Below, piece after piece: positions 8,278-18,223 of a stretch of DNA of 64,000 nt. Positions within the stretch are counted from its first letter, which is position 1, and every line of letters begins with the position of its first letter. The DNA comes from Furfurilactobacillus milii (lineage in GTDB: Bacteria; Bacillota; Bacilli; Lactobacillales; Lactobacillaceae), in the NCBI RefSeq assembly GCF_009864005.1, contig NZ_WEZQ01000020.1, positions 40,345 through 104,344 on the forward strand. Reading direction: 5' to 3'. The position numbers and the translations under genes are program-made. The notes under the pieces were generated by a model that was not told the DNA's origin, ran no database searches, and was given only the letters and a program-made list of their open reading frames with translations.

Positions 8278-9267
8278 TTAACGATTTAAGATACTTTCAA
8301 TTCGTTCAAGCTCATCTGTCGTGAAGGTCAGGTTGTTAACTGCCTTGATGTTGCCCAACAAGTGGTCAACATGTGAAGCCCCAATGACCACACTCGTGAC
8401 CACATCATCATGCAACAACCACGCCAAGGCCATCTGTGCCAAAGTTTGTCCACGGTCGGACGCCAAGCTGTTCAGATCATTTAACTTGCTAACCACTTTG
8501 TCAGTACCTTGTTTCAAAGACAGCTTATTGCTCCAGTGAATTGGCATATCTTCGGGGATTCCCTGTAGATAACGATCAGTTAGCAGACCTTCTGCTAGTG
8601 GTCCGTATGCCACCAATCCTAGTTTGTTTTCCTTCAGTACGTTTAGCAAACCATCGTCTTCCACAGCACGATTAATCATGTTGTAGCTGCTTTGGTTAAC
8701 AACAAATGGCGTGTGGTGTTCCTTGAACAACTTAGTTATTGCTGCTGTTTGATCGGCAGTAAAGTTTGACACACCAACGTATAAAGCCTTACCCTGCTTA
8801 ACCATCAGGTCCAATGTTTCAACTTGTTCTTCGAGCGAGGTGTGTGGGTCGAAACGGTGCATATAAAAGACATCGACATAATCCAAATGCATCCGGGTTA
8901 ATGATAACTCCAGTGCATTCATCAATGTCTTACGCGATGAAAACTCGCCGTATGGTCCAGGCCACATATGAAAACCAGCTTTTGTCGTTATGACCAATTC
9001 ATTACGATATGGCTTCAGGTCCTGTTCGTAAACTTTACCGAACGTCTCTTCGGCGCTCCCGTTGCTAGGGCCATAATTTGACGCGTTATCGAAACTGAAA
9101 ATGCCGTTGTCAAACGCCTTCAACATTACCTCACGACTATTTGCGTAAGGTTGTTCGTCTCCCAGATTCCGCCACAGGCCAAAACTGACCGCTGGCAACA
9201 TAAAGCCAGTGTCAGCAACCCTGCGAACGGGCATGTTTGCGTACCGTTCTTCGTTTGCTTGATACAT
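8278..9267 (-). CDS. Aldo/keto reductase, YghZ/Gpr-like
   Basis: 329 residues of an NADPH-dependent aldo/keto reductase. The expected catalytic residues are visible: Asp and Tyr in FDNASNYGP, Lys in ITTKAG, and His in FYMHRFDP. The NSSYNMINR and VIGAS blocks near the cofactor site are also present. The overall pattern resembles E. coli YghZ (L-glyceraldehyde 3-phosphate reductase, possibly detoxifying methylglyoxal). The real substrate is unknown. It appears monocistronic. Confidence 0.88.
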   Translation of the reverse strand: MYQANEERYANMPVRRVADTGFMLPAVSFGLWRNLGDEQPYANSREVMLKAFDNGIFSFDNASNYGPSNGSAEETFGKVYEQDLKPYRNELVITTKAGFHMWPGPYGEFSSRKTLMNALELSLTRMHLDYVDVFYMHRFDPHTSLEEQVETLDLMVKQGKALYVGVSNFTADQTAAITKLFKEHHTPFVVNQSSYNMINRAVEDDGLLNVLKENKLGLVAYGPLAEGLLTDRYLQGIPEDMPIHWSNKLSLKQGTDKVVSKLNDLNSLASDRGQTLAQMALAWLLHDDVVTSVVIGASHVDHLLGNIKAVNNLTFTTDELERIESILNR

Positions 9268-9346
9268 ATCAATTAACTCCTCTCAATCTACGCTTACAAG
9301 CCTCATTTTAACGTAAAATGCGGTCAAAAACGAACTTGTCTTGCTT

Positions 9347-9372
9347 GCGGCGCGGGGTTGGCGCCGCTTTTT
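9347..9372 (+). terminator. Plus-strand terminator-like hairpin without an upstream gene
   Basis: GCGGCGC (9347-9353) and GCGCCGC (9361-9367) form a perfect GC helix followed by TTTTTG on the plus strand only. Both flanking genes are on the minus strand, so it may end a short unannotated transcript. Confidence 0.55.
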
Positions 9373-9467
9373 GTTAGTGGTATATAAGTTAAAGTAAGAA
9401 TTTGTTTGTTAAATTAATGCATAATCTATATTTAGAAAGAGTGTCATTGCCCCTCTTTTGTAGATAC

Positions 9468-9506
9468 AAAAAAATCGTGCATTCTGTTCGAATACCACGA
9501 TTTTTT
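9468..9506. terminator. Terminator of prs (symmetric)
   Basis: AAAAATCGTG (9470-9479) and CACGATTTTT (9496-9505) pair; each strand shows a T-run. It lies 30 bases beyond the prs stop. Confidence 0.85.
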
Positions 9507-9535
9507 GATTTATTTTAAATAAGATATCAATTGGT

Positions 9536-10522
9536 CTATCTTAATTTAACATCCGGATTTTGCTTACTAATAAACAATTCATCGACCGGCTGATTGTTGT
9601 GAATCCGTAAAATAGCCTCACCAATTAAATCAGCTACCGAAATGACGGCCAACTTATCAAACTGCTTTTCAGCGGGGACTGCAATCGAATCCGTGACAAT
9701 CACCTTAGTTAACTTTGATTGTTCCAATGATTCCGTTGCACGACCAGAAAAGACAGCATGAGTCGCTACCGCATACACATCCTTGGCCCCACTGGATTTA
9801 AGAATATCTGCCGAGACTGTCATGCGATCCGCTGTATCAATCATGTCATCAATAATAACGGCAGTTTTACCCTTTACATCACCAATCACTGAGTCTGGCT
9901 CCGGATCAAATTCATCCTCTGAACGGTTATCAATGATTGCAATCGGTGCCTTTAATAGCTCAGCAAAGTTACGCGCCCGTGAAACACCAGCATGATCAGG
10001 GGCAACCACAACAATGTTATCCAGTAAGTCGTTGGTGTAAAAGTACTTAGCTAATAGCGGTGCACCCAGCAAATGATCGACAGGAATGTTGAAGAACCCC
10101 TGAACCTGATCGGCATGCAAATCTAAAGTCAACACACGGTCGACACCGTCAATTTGAAGAAAATTGGCCACTAACTTGGCTGTAATTGGTTCGCGGGGAC
10201 GTGCTTTACGATCTGCCCGTGCATACCCATAGTAAGGCAGCACCACATTGATTTCACCGGCACTCGCACGCCGCAACGCATCAACCATAATCATCACTTG
10301 CATGAACGAACTGTTCACGGGATCACTAATCGATTGGATGACATAAACTTCATCCCCACGAACACTTTCATCAATGGTAATCGCAATTTCACCATCAGCA
10401 AACGTACTGATGGTAGTTGGACTCAGCGGAATATTAATAGACGCTGCGATTTTTTCTGCCAACGGCCGATTGGTGTTCAGTGAAAACAACTTAATGTTGC
10501 CGTTAGACTTTTCTTCACTCAT
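9536..10522 (-). CDS. prs: Ribose-phosphate pyrophosphokinase
   Basis: 328 residues. Makes PRPP from ribose 5-phosphate and ATP, feeding nucleotide, His and Trp synthesis. Seen are the NTNRPLAEKIA start, the FADGEIAI loop, the ATP-site RADRKARPREPITAKL, the PRPP signature VVAPDHAGVSRARNFAELL and the ribose-5-phosphate loop VIIDDMIDTADRM. The ATG at 10522 has GGAGG five bases ahead; an in-frame start four codons earlier lies within that Shine-Dalgarno. A promoter is at 10555-10583. Confidence 0.96.
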   Translation of the reverse strand: MSEEKSNGNIKLFSLNTNRPLAEKIAASINIPLSPTTISTFADGEIAITIDESVRGDEVYVIQSISDPVNSSFMQVMIMVDALRRASAGEINVVLPYYGYARADRKARPREPITAKLVANFLQIDGVDRVLTLDLHADQVQGFFNIPVDHLLGAPLLAKYFYTNDLLDNIVVVAPDHAGVSRARNFAELLKAPIAIIDNRSEDEFDPEPDSVIGDVKGKTAVIIDDMIDTADRMTVSADILKSSGAKDVYAVATHAVFSGRATESLEQSKLTKVIVTDSIAVPAEKQFDKLAVISVADLIGEAILRIHNNQPVDELFISKQNPDVKLR

Positions 10523-10554
10523 GACTGCCTCCACAAATTCATTTCAATAGTCCT

Positions 10555-10583
10555 ATTATCGCAAGTAAGCCCGTGAATGACAA
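10555..10583 (-). promoter_or_regulatory. Promoter of prs
   Basis: Minus-strand TTGTCA (10578-10583), exactly 17 bases, GATAAT (10555-10560), 33 bases ahead of the prs start. Confidence 0.7.
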
Positions 10584-10648
10584 GGAAAACCCAATTAAAA
10601 CCGGTTAACTTGCGAACATTTGTCACCCACCAGCACTGCCGGAATCTT

Positions 10649-11926
10649 TTACTTGATTGGCATTTGCTCACGACTAGCTAAAGTGTGGTTAAACCACCAG
10701 GCAATCCCAACCAGCAAGATGCCCGTAATCATAAATAACCACTTGATTGCCACCACATCCGCTAATGGACCAAAGAACAACATTGCAATCGGATAAATCC
10801 CAGCCGAAACAATCTGAAAAATGGAAAAGACGCGGCCCATCATGTTTGACGGCACGGTTTCTTGAATCAAGATATTGCTCGTCGCCTGAATAATTGGCAT
10901 CGCAATGCCGCTGATGAACATGAAAAACAGATAGACCGCAAATGGTTCTGGAATGCCCATCGCAAAGAACGCTACCCCACTAACGGCCAGTGCCACTGCA
11001 ATAACAGGCACTTTATGATTAATTTGTTGATGGCTACTGATCCAAATGCCGCCAATGGTGGCGCCTGCCGTCCACAGCAACTCGTTAAGCGTCAATAACA
11101 TCACCCGGCTACCAAATGTTTGTTTCACAAATAATGTTGATAACTGCGAACTGGGCGCCACCATGATAAACGCTAATGCAATGAGGATCATAAACCAACG
11201 CATAAAACTGTGATTGAAGGTAAATTTCAACCCACCGCCAATTTGACTCAACGTCGACGTAACCGCACCAGCCGTTGCCTTTTGTTGATCAAGTACAACC
11301 GGGTCAACTTTGATTAGTGCCAGTAATAACAGACCAACTCCGGCCGTCACCACATCCACGATAAAAATAAAGATAATCCCGAGTTTTCCTAAAATCAAAC
11401 CAGAAACAATCGGTGTGATGAGCAATAATACCGCATTGATCAGCTGGTTCAGTCCATTCATACGCGTTAGCTGTTTACGCGGCGTCAATTGCGGTAACAA
11501 CGCATTGCCAACAGGCATCTCCACTCCCGTTCCCATCGAACGAACAGCGGCGATTAGTAGCAAGAGCCATAAATCACGCCAGCCAAAATAAAACATCAGT
11601 GCGATGCCCAGCGTCACAACGGTGACCATCCCCGTCGCCCACATAAGCAGGTTCCGGCGATTAGACCGGTCAGCCCACACGCCAGCCCATAGTGACACTA
11701 AAATTTGTGGCAAACTTTGCGCCAGTGTGGCCAACATCATCCATGTTCCAGATGACGTTTTGAGCGCAATGTACCATAAAATCGCAAAAAAGACCGATGA
11801 AGAACCGAATAAGAAAAAATTCTGAGCGGCCAAAAACAGTCCTGTATTCCGCTGCCAGTGTTTCTCAATCGCAGCATTTACAAGACTAGTCGACACATTT
11901 GAAGCACTGTTTGACGAAGCCATCAT
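10649..11926 (-). CDS. MFS exporter, macrolide-efflux-like (MFS_3 type)
   Basis: 425 residues with about twelve transmembrane helices. The cytoplasmic loop WAGVWADRSNRRNLLMW between helices 2 and 3 matches the MFS motif A (GxLaDRxgrkxxl). The NALLPQLTPRKQLTRMNGLNQ block after helix 4 is characteristic of the Mef/ENTS-like exporter branch. The substrate is unknown, and drug efflux should not be assumed. GGGGGAG immediately precedes two adjacent ATGs, so the second, at 11923, may be the true start. It follows recD2 by 26 bases and may be cotranscribed. Confidence 0.85.
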   Translation of the reverse strand: MMASSNSASNVSTSLVNAAIEKHWQRNTGLFLAAQNFFLFGSSSVFFAILWYIALKTSSGTWMMLATLAQSLPQILVSLWAGVWADRSNRRNLLMWATGMVTVVTLGIALMFYFGWRDLWLLLLIAAVRSMGTGVEMPVGNALLPQLTPRKQLTRMNGLNQLINAVLLLITPIVSGLILGKLGIIFIFIVDVVTAGVGLLLLALIKVDPVVLDQQKATAGAVTSTLSQIGGGLKFTFNHSFMRWFMILIALAFIMVAPSSQLSTLFVKQTFGSRVMLLTLNELLWTAGATIGGIWISSHQQINHKVPVIAVALAVSGVAFFAMGIPEPFAVYLFFMFISGIAMPIIQATSNILIQETVPSNMMGRVFSIFQIVSAGIYPIAMLFFGPLADVVAIKWLFMITGILLVGIAWWFNHTLASREQMPIK

Positions 11927-11952
11927 TCTCCCCCGCTTACCCTAACTTTAGG

Positions 11953-14577
11953 TTAACCTTCTTCCGGCGCAAAATCCTGAGGCGTCAACTTGCCCATTCC
12001 AATCAATGGATCGATATTGCCGCTTAGGATTAAGGCCGTCGTCAACCTTGGCTCACCTAGTGTACCGCTTTCTTCGTCAAGCGTGGTTGCAGACGACTTT
12101 TCCACATTTGCAGACACTTCTTTTGCCTTTGTTGATGGCTGAGTTGATTCAGACGTTGTTGCATAATTTGAACCAGTTTCTTGAGTGATCGGTGCCTCGG
12201 AGTCGACCACTGTTGCACTAGCGTCAGCGACGCTGTCCTCACTGGTTGAACTTGGTACCGTCTGTTCCGACTCGACAGTGTCGTCACCCTCATGTTTGAA
12301 TACCTGTCGCAACCGGGCTTGCAGTGTCGTTTGCCGGTTAGCAGATTTATTCGCAGCGGCTTCTGCAAAGGATTGTTCATCACCAACCAGAATCAACCAT
12401 TGCTGTGCTCGCGTTACCGCCGTATAAAGCAGGTTACGTTGTAGCATCCGACGAAACTGGGGTACCAAGGGCAAAATCACTAGTTTGAACTGTGACCCCT
12501 GTGCCTTATGAATGGAGACACAATAGGCCAGCGTCACCCGGTCAAACTGGGCGCGTCCGTAAGTAACCTCTGTTTGATCAAAGGCAATGGTTAGCTTGTC
12601 AACCTTGTCCTCGTTGGACTTATCAGTGGCTAAATCAATCCCGACGATCTCCCCCATGTCGCCATTAAAGACATTGTTTTCCGGACTGTTAACCAGGTGC
12701 AACACCTTGTCACCGATCCGAAAATGCTCATTGTGAGCCTCGATTTCTTTCGTCCGCGCACTCTTTTTCGGATTCAAGGTATCCTGAAGGGCCGTGTTTA
12801 ACGCATTGATACCGGCAGCTCCCCGGTACATAGGTGCGAGCACCTGAATATCCGTTTTAGCAAAGCCACGCGACTTCGCACGGGCGACAACCTGGTTGAC
12901 TAGCGGCACAACTTGATATGGTCGAGCTGCAAAAAAACTGCGATCCGTTTGATTAACCGTAAAATCAGCTGGCAATTCACCGTGCTTGATAGCATGTGCT
13001 AAGGGAATAATCGAAGAGCTGTCGTCTTGGCGATAGATTGTTGTCAATTCAGTGGATGGCAAACAGTCTGATTTTAACAGGTCAGCAAATACCTGTCCTG
13101 GACCCACAGAAGGTAATTGATCCTGATCCCCAACCAAAATCACCTGCATGTGGTTAGGCACTGCCTGAATCAATGTTCTAAAGAGAAACGCGTCCACCAT
13201 CGACATTTCGTCCACGATGAGCAGTCCGCCCTCAAGATCTTTGTCTGAAGACTGTGTGGCCTCATCTTCACGCCCGGTCAAGCCAAGCAAACGATGAATT
13301 GTGCTAGCAGGTAAATCTGTCACTTCACTCATCCGCTTAGCCGCCCGGCCAGTTGGCGCCGCTAATAAAATCGGAAAGGTGCCATCCTCATACTCATTGA
13401 TATCCAGCGACAATTCGTGAATCCGGGCAAACAAGGCGACAATCCCGTTAATAATCGTCGTCTTACCCGTTCCGGGACCACCTGTGAGTAAATAGACCGG
13501 CGAGGAAATTGCGGCCACTAACGCGTCTTTTTGAGCATCGTCGTATGTGATTCCCAACTGTTTTTCGACAAGCCGCACCTCATGATCCAAATCAACATCT
13601 TTAGGTAATAACCGCTCCTGCTGTTGTTGCAAACGCATCAAGTGTTCAGCGCTATCCCATTCAGTATCATACAGTGACTTCAGGTAGACCTGCTGGCCAT
13701 TGCCGACGATGAGCTGATCTTTCGCCATGGCAATTAATTGATTGGCCAGCATATCTGGTGAAATTTGCACGTTTCGCGCAGATTCTAGCAATGCCGTGGC
13801 ATCGTGAATCAATGGCTTTAGCTCGGCAAACGTATTTCCGGAAGCAAAACAAATATCACTGATTGTTTCCAACAATGCCGCCCGTAACCGACCTGGCGCA
13901 TCCGCATCAAAGCCCAATTGTTCAGCAATTTGATCCGTTCGTTTGAAACTCACCCCGTTGATATCTTCTACCAATTGATAGGGATTTTCTTGAATAACAT
14001 GAAGCGTGTCCTGCTTGTATTTTTCATAAATCGTGCTGGCCAACTGACTGCCAAAGCCGAAACCATTGAGGCCAATGATAATCTGTTCCGTGCCGTGATT
14101 TTCGGTCAGAACTTCAATCAGGTGATCAGCGACAGACTTTTTTAAACCGATGGGCTTTAAGACATCGGGATCTTTGACGACCTTGTCGATTACGCCGGTG
14201 CCAAGGGTTTCAACGATTCGCTCCGCTGTTTTTTTACCCAGACCGGGAAATTGATCGCCAGATAAATATTTGACCAAGCCCGTTTTAGAAGTCGGCGTCT
14301 CATTTTCATAATTACTGGCATTAAACTGTTTGCCATATTTGGGATGGTCCACAACCTTGCCAATGAAACGGTAGGTGCCTTCTTCCGCCACGTCACCAAA
14401 TGAACCGGTGACAACAATTTCGTCCTCAATCCAGTCTAAGTCCGTTTGATCCACGTGAACCAACAGAACCTTATAAAAAGAATCAGAACTACTAAAAAAA
14501 ATGGCGGCGACCTTACCCACGACATAATTGGGTTTAAAACTGGTGTTGTCGTCAAATAGCGACATTGACTCGGCCAT
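11953..14577 (-). CDS. recD2: ATP-dependent RecD2-type DNA helicase
   Basis: 874 residues. An N-terminal OB-like and helix-hairpin-helix region (LSGDQFPGLGKKTAERIVETLG, about 100-120) precedes the SF1B helicase core: Walker A GGPGTGKTT, Walker B LLIVDEMSMVD, then GDQDQLPSVGPG and the late SIHKAQGSQF and YTAVTRAQ motifs. RecD2 is a 5'-3' helicase for repair in bacteria lacking RecBCD. A Ser/Thr/Glu-rich low-complexity linker of roughly 80 residues follows, ending in a conserved-looking LTTALILSGNIDPLIGMG tail. GGAGGT before the ATG at 14577 decides the start. Confidence 0.93.
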   Translation of the reverse strand: MAESMSLFDDNTSFKPNYVVGKVAAIFFSSSDSFYKVLLVHVDQTDLDWIEDEIVVTGSFGDVAEEGTYRFIGKVVDHPKYGKQFNASNYENETPTSKTGLVKYLSGDQFPGLGKKTAERIVETLGTGVIDKVVKDPDVLKPIGLKKSVADHLIEVLTENHGTEQIIIGLNGFGFGSQLASTIYEKYKQDTLHVIQENPYQLVEDINGVSFKRTDQIAEQLGFDADAPGRLRAALLETISDICFASGNTFAELKPLIHDATALLESARNVQISPDMLANQLIAMAKDQLIVGNGQQVYLKSLYDTEWDSAEHLMRLQQQQERLLPKDVDLDHEVRLVEKQLGITYDDAQKDALVAAISSPVYLLTGGPGTGKTTIINGIVALFARIHELSLDINEYEDGTFPILLAAPTGRAAKRMSEVTDLPASTIHRLLGLTGREDEATQSSDKDLEGGLLIVDEMSMVDAFLFRTLIQAVPNHMQVILVGDQDQLPSVGPGQVFADLLKSDCLPSTELTTIYRQDDSSSIIPLAHAIKHGELPADFTVNQTDRSFFAARPYQVVPLVNQVVARAKSRGFAKTDIQVLAPMYRGAAGINALNTALQDTLNPKKSARTKEIEAHNEHFRIGDKVLHLVNSPENNVFNGDMGEIVGIDLATDKSNEDKVDKLTIAFDQTEVTYGRAQFDRVTLAYCVSIHKAQGSQFKLVILPLVPQFRRMLQRNLLYTAVTRAQQWLILVGDEQSFAEAAANKSANRQTTLQARLRQVFKHEGDDTVESEQTVPSSTSEDSVADASATVVDSEAPITQETGSNYATTSESTQPSTKAKEVSANVEKSSATTLDEESGTLGEPRLTTALILSGNIDPLIGMGKLTPQDFAPEEG

Positions 14578-14605
14578 GTTGGTTACCTCCATTCGTTAAT
14601 TTCAA

Positions 14606-15304
14606 TTATTTTGCTTGTTGATCGCCATCTTGATGACGTTTGTTGACTACCGTTGCAATATCGTTAACACGCTGTTGACTCCGTTTGACAAAATCAGGGT
14701 CCAAACGTTTGGCGGCATTCATAAATGGCGTAGCATCTTGCTCCAATACCATGGCCGTCAAGCCGCGGCTAAAATAAACATGCCCATTTTGATCATCTGC
14801 TGCTAATGACTGATCATAAAAATCTGCCGCCTGGTTAAAGTTACCCATGGCCATCAAAATATCGCCCAATAAGGCATTAACACTCGCATCTTTTGGCTTT
14901 GCATCGTGAACCGTTAATGCAAACGCAAAGGCTTTTTGATACTGGTTTTGTTGCATCGCTGTTTGGGCCATCATTTGATAAGCTTCCAAGCGCAGCTTTT
15001 CGTCTTTCACCTTGCTAAACGCAGACACGGCTTTATCGTAGGAAGCCGCCTGATAATACACGTTACCTAAACCATAGTTCAGTAATGATAATGCACCTTC
15101 ATCTTTGGCAAACAAGCCCTGTGCCTTCATCAGCAGCTCTTCAGCCTGTTCATAATCCTGCATTTCGGTTAGGACCGTGGCCAGTTGGTAGTACAAATGA
15201 AAGTCGTTAGGGTTCGCATCAATCTGTTTCACCAAACGTGCAACCGCCTGCTTGGCCTCTGCCTGAGCAGTGTTGGCTGTCTGGTCATCATGTTTTTCAC
15301 TCAT
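14606..15304 (-). CDS. Tetratricopeptide-repeat protein
   Basis: 232 residues built from about five to six TPR units, for example NDFHLYYQLATVLTEMQDYEQAEELLMKA-type helices and NALLGDILMAMGNFNQAADFYDQSL. There is no signal peptide or membrane helix, so it is a cytoplasmic scaffold of unknown partner. It sits between the histidine phosphatase and recD2 with short gaps, an arrangement common in lactobacilli. GGAGG is 15 bases before the ATG, further than usual. Confidence 0.85.
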   Translation of the reverse strand: MSEKHDDQTANTAQAEAKQAVARLVKQIDANPNDFHLYYQLATVLTEMQDYEQAEELLMKAQGLFAKDEGALSLLNYGLGNVYYQAASYDKAVSAFSKVKDEKLRLEAYQMMAQTAMQQNQYQKAFAFALTVHDAKPKDASVNALLGDILMAMGNFNQAADFYDQSLAADDQNGHVYFSRGLTAMVLEQDATPFMNAAKRLDPDFVKRSQQRVNDIATVVNKRHQDGDQQAK

Positions 15305-15327
15305 GTTGTTGTGTGCCCGCCTCCTCG

Positions 15328-15990
15328 TTAAATCGTGTTGGTGGCATCTGGCGATTCCTCTAAGTACGCCGTCAAATTGCGGACCAGCAACTTAAAGTGT
15401 TGTCCACCGTCCACCGTTTCAAGAATTGTGGTACTGGTATTCGATAAACCGCCCTTAGCGCGCATTTGCGCCAACGGAATGTGCAGTAGTCCGTTAATGC
15501 CGGCATTCAAGGCCGCCCCGTGTGAAACAAACAACAGGTTGTCATTGTCATCGGGATGACAAGCAGCCGCCCGCCGAATGACCGGGTCCATCCGGGCAAT
15601 CACATCTTCAAATGTTTCGCCGCCAATAGAAGTCGGGTCGTAGTTTTCCGCATGAAAACGAAAACCATCATACTCCTCAGGAAATTGCCGTTTGACATCA
15701 TCAAAATACATGCCTTCCATTTTACCTAGTTCAAACTCTCGCAAACCGGAATCCAGCGTCAGCGGCACCCCCTGATGAAGACCGGCCATTAAGTGGATGG
15801 CGGTCATGCGCGCACGTTTGATTGGACTCGCATACACGTGTTTAAACGGTACGTCATGCAAATAATCAGCCAATTGATCGATTTCGTCATAACTGCTCCG
15901 CAGCAACGGTGAATCACCATTGGCGCCTTGATAACGCCCCTCTAAATTCCATTGTGTTTTACCATGTCGAATAAAGTACAGTTTAGTCAC
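15328..15990 (-). CDS. Histidine phosphatase (phosphoglycerate-mutase-like)
   Basis: 220 residues. The RHG catalytic motif is in LYFIRHGKTQWNLEGRYQG at the N-terminus; the second histidine is in LFVSHGAALNAGI, and the EFELGKMEG acid block is present. These define the branch-1 histidine phosphatase superfamily. It is too divergent to be the glycolytic GpmA and is more likely a small-molecule phosphatase. The start is GTG behind GGGCGGGG. It is the first gene of a phosphatase-TPR-recD2-MFS run, starting just after the mnmA terminator. Confidence 0.87.
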   Translation of the reverse strand: MTKLYFIRHGKTQWNLEGRYQGANGDSPLLRSSYDEIDQLADYLHDVPFKHVYASPIKRARMTAIHLMAGLHQGVPLTLDSGLREFELGKMEGMYFDDVKRQFPEEYDGFRFHAENYDPTSIGGETFEDVIARMDPVIRRAAACHPDDNDNLLFVSHGAALNAGINGLLHIPLAQMRAKGGLSNTSTTILETVDGGQHFKLLVRNLTAYLEESPDATNTI

Positions 15991-16034
15991 AGTAACCCCG
16001 CCCTAAAGTAAATAATGTGCCTATATTATGTCAC

Positions 16035-16077
16035 AAAAAAGGCCGTCAAACCAGCTCAACTGGTTTGACGACTCCTT
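16035..16077 (-). terminator. Terminator of mnmA
   Basis: GTCAAACCAG and CTGGTTTGAC pair perfectly (10 base pairs) around a five-base loop, extended by AAAGG/CCTTT, with TTTTTT on the minus strand. Confidence 0.92.
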
Positions 16078-16136
16078 TACGTTTGCAAAACCAACTTACG
16101 GCTAGAACAACCTTGGCTGAAGTTTACAAACAAGCT

Positions 16137-17285
<1,149 letters not shown>

Positions 17286-17339
17286 TCAATTAGATTCTGA
17301 GAATCAACGATTTGAAGGTCGTTATTATCAGTGCCTAAC

Positions 17340-17369
17340 AGTATAACAGGACGCACTTACAAAATTCAA
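17340..17369 (-). promoter_or_regulatory. Promoter of mnmA
   Basis: Minus-strand TTGAAT (17364-17369), 18-base spacer, TATACT (17340-17345) with an extended TGT in front. It lies downstream of structured element copy 2, so that element is not part of this mnmA transcript. Confidence 0.75.
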
Positions 17370-17422
17370 GTGACACCTGTTGGTAGTAAGGGCTTCACAT
17401 TTGTGCGTGGCAAAAATAGAAA

Positions 17423-17632
17423 AATGCCGCTTGCGGTTGTCAATTTTGAAACGCCGCTGTGTAGACCGGTCTCAGCCCGCTTTGCGGTCTTTGACCTCGA
17501 CTTGAAATCTCAAAGTCCGAGTTTTCAAGCTCGTCCGTAACCTAAATTCGGATAGCCCACCGAATTAACGTTACTTCCACAGCTCTGTTTCAAAATTGAC
17601 GCCCTTTCGCTACTTTTTCGCGATTTGGCATT
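17423..17632. ncRNA. Structured multi-helix intergenic element, copy 2
   Basis: Reverse-strand homologue of the element at 1645-1842. Its closing helix is a perfect 14 base pairs (17439-17452 with 17587-17600) of different sequence from copy 1. CTGTG/CACAG (17578-17582 with 17457-17461) and GTAAC/GTTAC (17570-17574 with 17537-17541) replace copy 1's TCGTG/CACGA and GTGGT/ACCAC. A CTTGAAA/TTTCAAG hairpin (17523-17529, 17501-17507) and a CCGC/GCGG hairpin (17477-17480, 17484-17487) follow. Outside the closing helix, AATGCC/GGCATT (17423-17428, 17627-17632) can extend it. On the minus strand the element is followed by CCGCAAGCGG plus an interrupted T-run. Confidence 0.65.
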
Positions 17633-17704
17633 CCATCAGGGGTATCGTCTAACTTGGCTTCGCTTATTTTGCATAACATGTCTAAACTTCAATATCTAAA
17701 AAAA

Positions 17705-17875
17705 GGAAACTGGGACATAACGCCTCAACTCAATTTCTAATAAATTGCCGCAAGCGCAGCACCTTACACTGACTTTTGCTCATCTAACACGAATAAGGCA
17801 TTCATGGGAAAACACCCATAAATGCCTTATTCGCGTTGCCTGAGAAAGCCAAAACGTGTTATGTCCCGCTCTCGT
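17705..17875 (-). repeat. Large palindromic intergenic element ending in a T-run
   Basis: GGGACATAAC and GTTATGTCCC (about 17718-17727 and 17858-17868) enclose a 19-base-pair hairpin, CGAATAAGGCATT.ATGGG with its complement, and two smaller hairpins including CAATTT/AAATTG. On the minus strand it ends in CCTTTTTTTAG, so it would also terminate the DUF1831-desulfurase transcript. It looks like a folded intergenic repeat; no second copy is present in this window. Confidence 0.65.
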
Positions 17876-18223
17876 TTATTTCGTTTGAACTGCAATCACA
17901 TGGCGCTCGATCAAGTTATCAATTTGATAACCATACTGTTCGACCAATTCATCATGATTAGCGTTGGTATAGATGTTCACGTTACCTGTACCACTGGGAT
18001 TGACGGTGCCCATTTTAAAACCGTTCAATTGTTTGTTGATCAACACGCGCAGTTTGATTGATTTAGCCAACCCAGCAGCCGGATCCAGTGGTCGTTCCAA
18101 ACTGAAGCCGCCAGCATTAGTTTCCATAAAACCAAGATCGCGCAACGTGTACTTCTTCAATTGATCACTGAGGGTAAAAATGCGGTCATCCCCAGGAACC
18201 TGAACTGTTTGTTCAAATGCCAT
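17876..18223 (-). CDS. DUF1831 family protein
   Basis: 115-residue cytoplasmic protein with no membrane segment or catalytic motif; a mixed alpha/beta sequence with NPSGTGNVNIYTNANHDELVEQYGYQIDNLIER near the end. It matches the lactobacilli DUF1831 family, which is repeatedly found next to a NifS/IscS-type desulfurase and mnmA as here. Its ATG overlaps the desulfurase stop codon (TAATG), implying coupled translation. A role in sulfur handling for tRNA thiolation is an inference from position alone. Confidence 0.75.
   Translation of the reverse strand: MAFEQTVQVPGDDRIFTLSDQLKKYTLRDLGFMETNAGGFSLERPLDPAAGLAKSIKLRVLINKQLNGFKMGTVNPSGTGNVNIYTNANHDELVEQYGYQIDNLIERHVIAVQTK

Noticed and set aside
12006..12427. 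ORFs on both strands within the recD2 3' region
   Set aside because: Artefacts of the Ser/Thr-rich low-complexity linker of RecD2.
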